Virus record (IMG/VR): IMGVR_UViG_3300036818_000028
Location: 1-45,313 of that record
DNA length: 45,313 nucleotides
Source: a virus
Strand: one strand, 5' to 3'
In this document: positions 1-6,860 of the stretch, piece after piece
Layout of the letters: every line of letters begins with the position of its first letter
Numbering within the stretch: position 1 is the stretch's first letter
Notes under the pieces: model-generated
Database searches by the model: none
Told to the model about the DNA's origin: nothing
Seen by the model: only the letters and a program-made list of their open reading frames with translations
Made by a program: the position numbers and the translations under genes

Positions 1-127
1 TGCACTGTATGCTGCACTGTATGCTGCACTGTATGCACTGGTTGCTGCACTGTATGCTGCACTGTATGCACTGGTTGCTGCACTGTATGCTGCACTGTAT
101 GCACTGTATGCTGCACTGTATGCACTG
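1..127. repeat. Left copy of 127-bp terminal overlap (circular junction)
   Basis: Identical to 45187-45313 when compared base by base. The exact length of 127 matches a common assembler k-mer, so I read it as the overlap of a circular or circularly permuted genome rather than a packaged terminal repeat. It lies wholly inside a tandem repeat of 12-bp and 9-bp units. Confidence 0.9.
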
Positions 128-192
128 GTTGCTGCACTGTATGCTGCACTGGTTGCTGCACTGTATGCACTGGTTGCTGCACTGTATGCTGC
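1..192 (-). repeat. In-frame 12/9-bp tandem repeat coding for Ala/Tyr/Ser/Thr
   Basis: Units CTGCACTGTATG (12 bp) and CACTGGTTG or CACTGTATG (9 bp) alternate irregularly, continuing at 45184-45186 across the junction. All unit lengths are multiples of three. Read on the minus strand in the frame of the gene starting at 627, they encode only Ala, Tyr, Ser and Thr (AYSA and ATSA motifs), about 65 residues. The opposite-strand open frame at 9-212 is only a shadow. Because the assembly was closed inside this array, the true copy number may differ. Confidence 0.85.
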
Positions 193-627
193 AACCCTAT
201 TTTTCTCAGTAGGATTTTTAACCCACGCTTTTGCAGCTTCAATTGCTAATCTAGGCGCTTTATTATTAGGATATACTTTTTCATAGTTTTCTAAAACTAA
301 TTCGGCACAATAGATTGATAGCAAAACACTATCTCTCTTTTCCCATTTGTATACCTTAACTAACTTCATATCACTATAAGCTTCTTTAGTGTCACTAGAC
401 GTGTATTCACCCTTTACCGCCACTCTAGCGATATATTCACCTTGCACAAAACTAAATGCTTGTCTAATCTGTTTAGAACAATGTAAACCATTGTTACACA
501 GTACTAATTTCTTGCTTACATGTTCCCATTTATTTATTGACCACTCTTTTTGTCCTATAGATGATGATATTTTATTGTTTTTGTCTACTAAAAATTTCCA
601 TCTATAGACTTGTCTAGTTCTTTTCAT
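1..627 (-). CDS. N-terminal part of junction-spanning GLH-type phage protein with Ala/Tyr repeat tail
   Basis: First 209 codons of a 229-aa protein whose end lies at 45124-45186 after circularisation. Start ATG at 627 follows GAGGAG at good spacing. Residues 1-145 form a globular part beginning MKRTRQVYRWKFLVD with a CNNGLHCSK segment near residue 45, then EYIARVAVKGEY and an AKAWV segment. This resembles the small phage family (DUF7666-like) in which a G-L-H-[AC]-S motif precedes a beta-strand and Ala/Tyr-rich helical repeats often follow. Residues 146-210 are Ala/Tyr/Ser/Thr only. Function unknown. It follows the 60-aa membrane protein gene with its ribosome binding site inside that gene's end. 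Confidence 0.75.
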   Translation of the reverse strand, partial: MKRTRQVYRWKFLVDKNNKISSSIGQKEWSINKWEHVSKKLVLCNNGLHCSKQIRQAFSFVQGEYIARVAVKGEYTSSDTKEAYSDMKLVKVYKWEKRDSVLLSIYCAELVLENYEKVYPNNKAPRLAIEAAKAWVKNPTEKNRVAAYSAATSAYSAATSAAYSAATSAYSAAYSAYSAAYSAATSAYSAAYSAATSAYSAAYSAAYSA

Positions 628-628
628 G

Positions 629-811
629 CTATTGACTCCTCTTTGTAGTATTACATTCATACCAGTATGATGTGTTACTACTATTACTTATTAATTCGCA
701 CCTATGGCTTAAATAATAGCTAATTGAAAGTATTGAAACAGCAAATGCTATTATTAATGACGATATTAATGCTATTGTAAAGATTAAAGAATACTCAACT
801 ATTTGAATCAT
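629..811 (-). CDS. Small membrane protein, 60 aa
   Basis: Starts MIQIVEYSLIFTIALISSLI; residues 8-33 form one long hydrophobic segment, followed by a polar tail ending KRSQ. Its ATG overlaps the stop of the 49-aa gene upstream (ATGA), and its own end holds the Shine-Dalgarno of the next gene, so it is translationally coupled in the minus-strand operon. Could be holin-like or a superinfection-exclusion protein; nothing in the sequence decides this. Confidence 0.6.
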   Translation of the reverse strand: MIQIVEYSLIFTIALISSLIIAFAVSILSISYYLSHRCELISNSSNTSYWYECNTTKRSQ

Positions 812-957
812 CTTATATCTACCTTTACAAATTTCGCATATCCTAACTGTTTAATAGGTATATGTATTACTTTTCTTCTATTAAAGTATCGTTCAATTAA
901 GAACCAAACTAAATCTATTAAAAACAAAACAAACAGTATTATCCCTGCTATAAGCAT
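808..957 (-). CDS. Small membrane protein, 49 aa
   Basis: ATG at 957 behind AGGAAGG; translation begins MLIAGIILFVLFLIDLVWF, a single N-terminal transmembrane segment, then a basic stretch (ERYFNRRKVIH) and ends KVDIR. N-in, C-out or a signal-anchor topology cannot be told apart. The TGA stop overlaps the ATG of the next gene. No homology recognised; kept because of its ribosome binding site, overlap and coherent hydrophobic profile. Confidence 0.6.
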   Translation of the reverse strand: MLIAGIILFVLFLIDLVWFLIERYFNRRKVIHIPIKQLGYAKFVKVDIR

Positions 958-976
958 GTTGACCTTCCTAAAGCTG

Positions 977-1002
977 TTAAAAGAGGCGGAATTAACCGCC
1001 TC
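977..1002 (-). terminator. Intrinsic terminator (minus strand)
   Basis: Minus strand reads GAGGCGG-TTAATT-CCGCCTC-TTTT: a perfect 7-bp GC-rich stem, 6-nt loop and short U tract, directly after the stop of the 34-aa gene. Likely partial termination, because the downstream genes in the same direction have no obvious promoter of their own. Confidence 0.75.
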
Positions 1003-1005
1003 ACT

Positions 1006-1110
1006 TTAATTACTGTACCAGTACCCGATAAATACTAATGCGACTATTACACCGCCTACTATTTCGTACATATCAGGCATCCATTTACTATGCTGTTGTT
1101 TATTTTGCAT
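1006..1110 (-). CDS. Small single-pass membrane protein, 34 aa
   Basis: ATG at 1110 is preceded by AAAGGAGAAACA, an excellent Shine-Dalgarno. Residues 15-30 (EIVGGVIVALVFIGYWY) form one transmembrane helix. An in-frame ATG at 1140 would add ten residues but lacks a binding site and lies in an 18-bp inverted repeat. Followed by the terminator at 977-1002. Confidence 0.55.
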   Translation of the reverse strand: MQNKQQHSKWMPDMYEIVGGVIVALVFIGYWYSN

Positions 1111-1128
1111 TGTTTCTCCTTTATTTAT

Positions 1129-1146
1129 TTGTGTACTCATTGTTAG
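1129..1146 (-). repeat. 18-bp inverted repeat, left copy
   Basis: Minus strand reads CTAACAATGAGTACACAA, identical to plus strand 1624-1641. The two copies flank the two small genes at 1187-1601. Confidence 0.85.
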
Positions 1147-1186
1147 ACTTAACGGTGTTAATTTATTATCTAGTAATTATTCAATC

Positions 1187-1396
1187 TTATAGACCGCAAG
1201 CTCTTAAAAACATTTCTTTTTTAAACTTAGGATTTGTAGCTTGTAATGCTTGCGCCCATAGCTTGCATGATATTTCATACACGCTAGTAGTTGGCTGACC
1301 ATCCATGTTACCTTGTATATCGCCAGAGTTGTAGCCTAACATTTCATGTTGACTCTTTAATTCTGCTGCTATTAATTCATAGTCTTTTTTAGTCAT
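1187..1396 (-). CDS. Small conserved phage protein, 69 aa
   Basis: Begins MTKKDYELIAAELKSQ and ends NPKFKKEMFLRACGL. The MTKKDYELIA start and a C-terminal N-P-[KR]-F...FL segment recur in many short phage and plasmid proteins of unknown role. One nucleotide separates it from the 67-aa gene upstream, indicating an operon. All-helical, no motif for catalysis. Confidence 0.75.
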   Translation of the reverse strand: MTKKDYELIAAELKSQHEMLGYNSGDIQGNMDGQPTTSVYEISCKLWAQALQATNPKFKKEMFLRACGL

Positions 1397-1397
1397 G

Positions 1398-1601
1398 TTA
1401 CTTGCCTAATCCAAATGTTAATGTTTCAGGTAGTTGTTGTTGTTCAACTGTAACTGTGTAACCAAGTGCTGATATAAGCGCTAATGCTGTATCAGTAAGT
1501 GTTTTAGTACCTGCTAACCTTGCAAACATCTTAGCTTTTTCGCACACAGGGTAAATAGTTTCTTGACCGTAGTTGTTCTTTAGCTTTACTGTAATTTCCA
1601 T
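1398..1601 (-). CDS. Small conserved protein (ITVKLKNNYG family), 67 aa
   Basis: Begins MEITVKLKNNYGQETIYPVC and continues with AGTKTLTDTALALISALGY. The ITVKLKNNYG...IYPVCE...FA.LAGTKTLT pattern is a recognisable short family carried by phages and plasmids, with no assigned function. It is the first gene of the minus-strand block. The ATG follows TCTACA with no strong Shine-Dalgarno, so its transcription start matters. Confidence 0.8.
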   Translation of the reverse strand: MEITVKLKNNYGQETIYPVCEKAKMFARLAGTKTLTDTALALISALGYTVTVEQQQLPETLTFGLGK

Positions 1602-1623
1602 TGTAGACTCGATTCTGTCAAGC

Positions 1624-1641
1624 CTAACAATGAGTACACAA
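1624..1641 (+). repeat. 18-bp inverted repeat, right copy
   Basis: CTAACAATGAGTACACAA, the exact reverse complement of 1129-1146. On this strand it opens only a 9-codon frame. Confidence 0.85.
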
Positions 1642-1642
1642 T

Positions 1643-1668
1643 TTGTTAATGATAATTAATGTTAACAA
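1643..1668. promoter_or_regulatory. Operator-like inverted repeat upstream of the minus-strand block
   Basis: TTGTTAA (1643-1649) and TTAACAA (1662-1668) are perfect 7-bp arms around a nearly symmetrical AT core. It lies about 45 bp upstream of the ATG at 1601, a usual place for a regulator site. Confidence 0.45.
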
Positions 1669-1755
1669 GAACTTTAGTTATTACCATGCAAGAGTTGCGC
1701 TTGCTTACTTGTTTTAATTAATTTGCTTTAGTCGTTGACACAACTAACTGTCAAT

Positions 1756-1784
1756 ATCTTATCAAAGCTAAGTAGCTATGTCAA
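1756..1784 (-). promoter_or_regulatory. Candidate promoter of minus-strand small-gene block
   Basis: Minus strand TTGACA (1784-1779), 17-bp spacer, TAAGAT (1761-1756). It would give a leader of about 150 nt containing the operator-like repeat. Another TTGACA lies just downstream at 1755-1750, so the exact start is uncertain. Confidence 0.4.
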
Positions 1785-2293
1785 TACTGTGTAGTGGTAG
1801 TAAATACAACGCACCTGTGGATAAAGTAGTAACTAGTATATATATAAGGACAACACAAATACTCTGTTATGTTGTATAATAAATTTCCGGACACAACACC
1901 CTAAACAGTATAGCAGCTATATAGTACAACAACTATACTATAGTAATGGTATTGTTGTAGTAGTTGAATAGTATAGTAACTAAACAATATTGTTTTAGTA
2001 TCTAAATAAAATCGCGGACATGTAGCACACACTATAGTATACATACACACACATGTATGATGTAATGTGTTGTTATATATACATGTAATACTAACAACGT
2101 TGTATATATAACTGGCTCATTAGTTTATTGTATAGTAGCCTATTTATAACACTTAGTTGCCAGCCCAGCAAACAGGGGTACTGCACAGCTTCTTCTCCTT
2201 ACAAATTTAATGGTATATCTTTCACCCCTACTACTGTAACTAACAACAAGGTCTAAGGCTATTAATACACCCCCCATATACCAAAATATTTTA

Positions 2294-2323
2294 TTGACAT
2301 AGGGCGTATATACACTCTATACT
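2294..2323 (+). promoter_or_regulatory. Promoter of late operon, predicted leaderless
   Basis: TTGACA (2294-2299), 18-bp spacer, TATACT (2318-2323). The ATG at 2330 begins 7 nt after the -10 box, where transcription should start. Confidence 0.75.
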
Positions 2324-2329
2324 ATTCAC

Positions 2330-2593
2330 ATGCCTAGAGTAACATTCTATTTAAGGAAAGAAGATACATTTAAATGGAAGTCTATAGAACATAAGACTGC
2401 TTTTATACATAACTGTCTGGCCGAAATTATTGTAGATAAAAAAAACATACCAACTACATATGACACATTTAAAGATTCTTCTACACTAGAACCTCCTATT
2501 GAGAAAATAAAACAAACAACAAAGGATAGTACTTGGAGATTCTGTACACATGGATTTAGAGTTGGTATGTGTAAGCATGGGTGTACAAAATGA
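2330..2593 (+). CDS. 87-aa protein with C-terminal Cys/His cluster
   Basis: First gene of the plus-strand late block, predicted leaderless. The N-terminal 45 residues (MPRVTFYLRKEDTFKWKSIE) look like a beta-rich fold; the C-terminus CTHGFRVGMCKHGCTK has C-x2-H and C-x2-H-x-C spacing suggestive of a metal site. Its TGA stop overlaps the ATG of the next frame. No family recognised. Position ahead of the terminase genes suggests a packaging or early late-gene role, by location only. Confidence 0.6.
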   Translation: MPRVTFYLRKEDTFKWKSIEHKTAFIHNCLAEIIVDKKNIPTTYDTFKDSSTLEPPIEKIKQTTKDSTWRFCTHGFRVGMCKHGCTK

Positions 2594-2676
2594 AATGGGT
2601 TGAAGCAACAACACATGATATATCAATATTACCTGGGGGGTATATACTCCATCATTCAATTTGTTGGTGCAAGTAG
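2590..2676 (+). CDS. 28-aa ORF bridging to terminase
   Basis: Begins MKWVEATTHDISILPGGYIL and ends HHSICWCK. Its ATG overlaps the preceding stop (ATGA) and its stop lies 2 nt before the next ATG, typical of coupled phage genes. Too short for certainty; may serve only to deliver ribosomes to 2679. Confidence 0.35.
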   Translation: MKWVEATTHDISILPGGYILHHSICWCK

Positions 2677-2678
2677 TA

Positions 2679-3380
2679 ATGTCTATACGCTATAAGAACG
2701 GTTGTAAAGTATGTAAAGAGAGTAAACAGTACCCTGAACTACGAAAGATGATTTATGCTGCAAAGTTTAATCATGAGCCTGGAGATGTTACTCTAGCTGA
2801 TATACAGAAAATGTTTATGGAAGGTAGAACTGTAGGAGAAGGATTCAGTTACCAGAGTTTAGTTAATCATGCTACTAAACATATTACACGTAACCCTCCT
2901 ACTGCACCTACTAGGGCCCATAATATAGATTTAAAAGCAAAGCAAGCCAGAGTAGATTCCTTAGCAGAACAGATAGGTTTAGATGAAGAAGATGTAGCTA
3001 AGATAGGAGAGTTAGTACAAGTAGCACCTGTAGGAGATGCAGAAGAAGCATTAGATGCTATTATAGACCAAGGAGTAGCGCGAATAAAGACTGGCGAAAT
3101 TAAAGTACAAGTTAGTCACATAATACAAGCAGCTAAAGCTAAGTTAGAACATAAGAATAGAAAACAAGACCAACAATTAGAATTAACTAAAATGGTTTAT
3201 AGATTTGCAGCAGGTAAAGAAACTAAACTAATAGAAGAAGAAAATGTTACCAAAGAACCTACAGGAAGCTCTGATAGAGGGCCGGAACAATCCAGAAGTG
3301 TTCATAACGAAGTTACTAGGGATGCCGTTACACAATGGGCAACTCAAGTACCTTCGGACTACACAGAACCTACAGACTAG
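2679..3380 (+). CDS. Putative small terminase subunit, 233 aa
   Basis: Directly precedes the large terminase. Starts MSIRYKNGCKVCKESKQ with a CxxC pair, then a helical DNA-binding-like region (residues 20-75) and long charged helices (residues 85-185). Size, place and helical nature fit a small terminase, but no diagnostic motif is seen. I chose ATG 2679; TTG at 2661 would add six residues without a better ribosome site. The last 46 codons overlap the start of the next gene in another frame. Confidence 0.5.
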   Translation: MSIRYKNGCKVCKESKQYPELRKMIYAAKFNHEPGDVTLADIQKMFMEGRTVGEGFSYQSLVNHATKHITRNPPTAPTRAHNIDLKAKQARVDSLAEQIGLDEEDVAKIGELVQVAPVGDAEEALDAIIDQGVARIKTGEIKVQVSHIIQAAKAKLEHKNRKQDQQLELTKMVYRFAAGKETKLIEEENVTKEPTGSSDRGPEQSRSVHNEVTRDAVTQWATQVPSDYTEPTD

Positions 3381-4716
3381 AATAAATATACTTACTTGTG
3401 CTAACAGATATGGTAAAAGTACTCTTATTGCATGTCTTCAGTTATGGTATTTGTTCTACAAAGTAGGGATAAGGAGCGACGATGAGGACGCTTGGCTACG
3501 AGCTGACTATAGAACAGCCAACATAGCACCTCATTCTGCGTTAACTGAGCCTGTATTTAGAGCTATAGACGCAATAATGTGTGGTAGATTCCTTATACCT
3601 TCTACTAATAAGCTCAATAAGTGTGAAATTAAATGGTTTTACTTAAAAGATAGAACACTTAATACTCCACCTTACAAGCAATACTTTGATAATAACTCTT
3701 ATATAGAACATAAGTCGCTAGGAGCCGACCAAGGAGACTCATTACAGGGCAAACCTTATGGGATTATTACATATGATGAAGGAGCACGTAGCGACCACCT
3801 ACAAAATGAGTTAGATGATGCTATATTACCACGATTAATGGACTGGCATGCTCCTTTGCATCTTCTTTCTACTCCATCACAAACATCTCACTCTACATTA
3901 TACTTCTATAAGATATATCAGGATGGATTAGTAGGTCTTAATTCTACATATACACAAGAAGGGTCTATATTTGAGAATACTTTCTTTAATGAAGAACAAA
4001 TACAGTCACAAGTAGACCTATATAGAGACAACCCATTAAAAGAACAAGTACTTTATGGTAAGTTTATATGGGGAGGAGATACTTTATTCCCATTAGAAGA
4101 TATCATTAAAGCACATGATGAAACTCTTAATGACGGAATAAGATATATAGAGAACCATAACTATGTAGTAGGTATAGACACTGCTATGGGTAGTGATGAA
4201 ATGGTGTATACAATACTAGATGTTACTGCCAAACCGTACAAGTTAGTGAGAATGATGGCTTGTAAAGGTAATTCTAAATCTCCACAGATGCACTTGAATG
4301 ATTTAATAGACTTAGTAGATAGTTATAGAAAAGACAACAATATACAAATACTATTAGAGACATGGAATGGAGAGTCTGCTAGATTCTACCAAGACCTACC
4401 GCCATATATAAAGAACTTTACACGTTGTTACGGAAGCTGGCAACCAGAAAAGATACGGACTGATAATAAGAACCCAGTTCAGAATAAGACCGCTATGATA
4501 AAGAAAGCTGACCTTCTGTTAGCAGTAAAGAAAGCATTAGCTAACAATGAACTAAGGATACCACCATTCAATCAAGAGCTTACACAGCAATTATCAATAT
4601 ATAAAGAAGATGATAAGAAGCTACCTACTGACAGAATAATTAGTCTTGCATTAGCGACATGGTTAGCATATGATGTAAAGGTAACAACTCCTACCTTCCA
4701 AACAGTAGAATGGTAA
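3244..4716 (+). CDS. Terminase large subunit, 490 aa
   Basis: ATP-driven DNA packaging motor with a nuclease domain. The adaptor region ends LGMPLHNGQLKYL, Walker A is ANRYGKST (about residues 52-59), and Walker B is YGIITYDEGAR (about 174-184) with catalytic Glu. The RNase H-like nuclease domain begins near residue 305 with VVGIDTAMGSDE (first acidic residue) and continues through ILLETWNGES and DRIISLALATWLAYD. Length is normal. It overlaps the preceding gene by 137 nt, unusually long; the N-terminus NPEVFITKLLGMPLHNGQ is typical of terminases and supports this start. Confidence 0.93.
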   Translation: MLPKNLQEALIEGRNNPEVFITKLLGMPLHNGQLKYLRTTQNLQTRINILTCANRYGKSTLIACLQLWYLFYKVGIRSDDEDAWLRADYRTANIAPHSALTEPVFRAIDAIMCGRFLIPSTNKLNKCEIKWFYLKDRTLNTPPYKQYFDNNSYIEHKSLGADQGDSLQGKPYGIITYDEGARSDHLQNELDDAILPRLMDWHAPLHLLSTPSQTSHSTLYFYKIYQDGLVGLNSTYTQEGSIFENTFFNEEQIQSQVDLYRDNPLKEQVLYGKFIWGGDTLFPLEDIIKAHDETLNDGIRYIENHNYVVGIDTAMGSDEMVYTILDVTAKPYKLVRMMACKGNSKSPQMHLNDLIDLVDSYRKDNNIQILLETWNGESARFYQDLPPYIKNFTRCYGSWQPEKIRTDNKNPVQNKTAMIKKADLLLAVKKALANNELRIPPFNQELTQQLSIYKEDDKKLPTDRIISLALATWLAYDVKVTTPTFQTVEW

Positions 4717-4763
4717 AAATATAAATGTACCCAGATATAAATATTCCGTCCGAAAGGGACACT

Positions 4764-6860
4764 ATGAGTTCCTACACGCCGGAACGTTCAATTAGTACAT
4801 CTGATATAGATTACGAACAGCTTTGTAAAGAGTTTGTTGGCGAAGTCAGAAGTATGCTGGCTACACTTACAGGAGAAATAGCTTACCGTAACAACATGAT
4901 TATGCAGAATGATGCATATATTTATGATGACTTAATGTCACGACAGCTAGATATACCTATAGGGCATGACTTTACTCCTGTAAACTGGTTACGAAGAACA
5001 GTTGAAATACATCGTGCTCAAATGATGGGTGATGGATTCAGTGTTGTATCTTCTTATATAAGCAAGGATGTTGAACAAAGTGATGACCCTGACCAACAGA
5101 AACAACTCCAGTTAGATAATAAAAAGAAAAAAGATTATGCAGAGGCTCGTAAACAACTGATAGAAGCTATTAATAGAGACAATATGGCTGACTCATTATG
5201 GGCACGAATGTCAGAGAATGCTTCAGCTATAGGAAACTCAGTATTAAAGACTTGGTTTGATGAAAGAACTGGCAAGTTTATGCTATCTATGGTAGAAGCT
5301 GTGGAGCACTGTTATGCTATTTGGTCTAAAGACGATTTTAGAAGTTATGATTTATTTGCTTATGTATATCAAGTTAGTAAGCAGCAAGCGGTATCACAAT
5401 TCGGTGTATCACCTGATGTTGCTACTTCACCGTTAGGAATGCCTCTTGCCGTACTCTCGTCGGCAAATACTATTGAGTATATCTCTACTCAGCCTATGGT
5501 TACAGTTATGGAAATTAGAGGCAGAGCACAAGGCTGGGGGACTAATTCAGAAGGAACAATTCAAAGAGTATCTATAGGTAGTGAGAATGATATATCTTCA
5601 GTTATAGTAGGAGATAAAGTAAACCAAGTAATTGATGACCCTAAATATCTCCCTAATTATTATATATTTCCTAATAAGCTTGTTCGCAGACGACCTTGGG
5701 GACTAAGCGATATATCTCCTGCTGCTGTTAATATTAACCAAACTTATATAGAAACTCTTTCTGATTGGCGTACAGTAGCACAGAAAGTAAACTTTCCTAA
5801 GTTTAAAGCTTTTGGTTTCGGGTTTGACACACAACTTCCTAAACCTAAAGCACGTACAGTAGAAATGATTGGTTTAGCTGAAGGCCAAGATATACAACCT
5901 ATACAGAATCCTTCTATGGAATCTAATGAAATGATAGACTTTGAGCGTCAAATGTCTGAATTAAAAGAAGAGTTTGTACGTGAAGTAGGTATATCTCAGA
6001 TACTATTTGATAATCCAGAAGCACAGAACCAAGGTTCTAACCAAGTTAATATGACATCAATGATGTCTATTTCTGACTTAGTAGAATCTAAACGCCAGTT
6101 ATGGTCCCCTATTATTGCCAAAGTTTATGAAGATGCTATGTACACACTAGCTTTATGGGATGATAATATAAAAGAACTAGTAGAAGGTGACGATGGCTGG
6201 TATTTAAGAGTGCTATGGCCACCTGCATTACGTAAAGATGACCCTGCTTATCAGACTATGCTTCTTAACCGTCTTAATACTAATACTATATCTCTACAGA
6301 CATTCTTAGAGAAACAAGGCGAGACTAAAGAAGAACTTGATAGAATAAAAGATGAACTAACCGATAAGACCTATGCTTCTATACATGGTAAGATTATAAG
6401 TAGTCTTGCTGAGTTAATGATTATGCCTCCACCACAACAGGCTCCTCCAAAAGTATCTGTAAACTTACGTGGTGATATATCTCCAAACCAAGAAGCTAAC
6501 TTAGCCGCTATGCATGGATTCAATAATGGACCTATATATGGCCCTACAGAAGGCCCACAAGGGCAGTCTGGCATACGTTCTATAGATAACTTTGTTAACC
6601 AAGGAATGATTAGTGGCCCTGCTGGAGCTGGTGGTGGAAGCCAAGGTGGACAAGCTATACAGTATGACCAGAACGGCCAACCGTTACCTGGATATAATCC
6701 TAATGTACCTGAAGTACAGCCACAGCAACAAAGTATGATGACTCCTCCTGAGAATAATCAACCTGGTATGCAACCTATGTCACAACCTGGTAGTGGACAA
6801 CCAACAGCTACTACTCCACAAGGAAGATTAAATAAAGAAGCCCAAAGACGAGGTAAGTAA
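4764..6860 (+). CDS. Portal protein, 698 aa
   Basis: Dodecameric head vertex channel. After a short N-terminal arm come ...NNMIMQNDAYIYDD... and WLRRTVEIHRAQMMGDGFSV, the usual portal clip/wing beginning, then long mixed regions and a stem region around residues 395-470 (FVREVGISQILFDNPEAQ, SMISDLVESKRQLWSP). The last 150 residues are Gln/Pro/Gly rich and probably disordered. I prefer ATG 4764, which has GAAAGGG upstream, over ATG 4725, which would add 13 residues and has no such site. Overlaps the next gene by one base (TAATG). Confidence 0.85.
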   Translation: MSSYTPERSISTSDIDYEQLCKEFVGEVRSMLATLTGEIAYRNNMIMQNDAYIYDDLMSRQLDIPIGHDFTPVNWLRRTVEIHRAQMMGDGFSVVSSYISKDVEQSDDPDQQKQLQLDNKKKKDYAEARKQLIEAINRDNMADSLWARMSENASAIGNSVLKTWFDERTGKFMLSMVEAVEHCYAIWSKDDFRSYDLFAYVYQVSKQQAVSQFGVSPDVATSPLGMPLAVLSSANTIEYISTQPMVTVMEIRGRAQGWGTNSEGTIQRVSIGSENDISSVIVGDKVNQVIDDPKYLPNYYIFPNKLVRRRPWGLSDISPAAVNINQTYIETLSDWRTVAQKVNFPKFKAFGFGFDTQLPKPKARTVEMIGLAEGQDIQPIQNPSMESNEMIDFERQMSELKEEFVREVGISQILFDNPEAQNQGSNQVNMTSMMSISDLVESKRQLWSPIIAKVYEDAMYTLALWDDNIKELVEGDDGWYLRVLWPPALRKDDPAYQTMLLNRLNTNTISLQTFLEKQGETKEELDRIKDELTDKTYASIHGKIISSLAELMIMPPPQQAPPKVSVNLRGDISPNQEANLAAMHGFNNGPIYGPTEGPQGQSGIRSIDNFVNQGMISGPAGAGGGSQGGQAIQYDQNGQPLPGYNPNVPEVQPQQQSMMTPPENNQPGMQPMSQPGSGQPTATTPQGRLNKEAQRRGK

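Larger units (their letters stand above)
1602..2329. other. 728-bp AT-rich, palindrome-rich non-coding region
   Basis: No convincing gene on either strand. It separates the divergent minus (1601) and plus (2330) blocks. Contents include the operator-like repeat at 1643-1668, TTGACA/TGTCAA arms at 1736-1755, an AAACAATATTGTTT palindrome near 1985, ACAACGTTGT near 2096, and many variants of CTATACTATAGT and ACATGTAT between 1900 and 2140. The arrangement suits a control region or replication origin, but no iteron set with fixed spacing is clear. Confidence 0.6.

Noticed and set aside
1-192. CRISPR-like array at the contig end
   Set aside because: Units are 9-12 bp with no spacers, in frame with a real gene, and no cas genes accompany it.
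9-212. Open frame of Met-Leu-His-Cys-Trp repeats on the plus strand
   Set aside because: It is the antisense reading of the tandem repeat of the minus-strand gene that starts at 627; no ribosome site and no ORF beyond the repeat.
803-1298. Plus-strand small frames at 803-1009 and 1038-1298
   Set aside because: They oppose a run of coupled minus-strand genes with Shine-Dalgarno sites and a minus-strand terminator.
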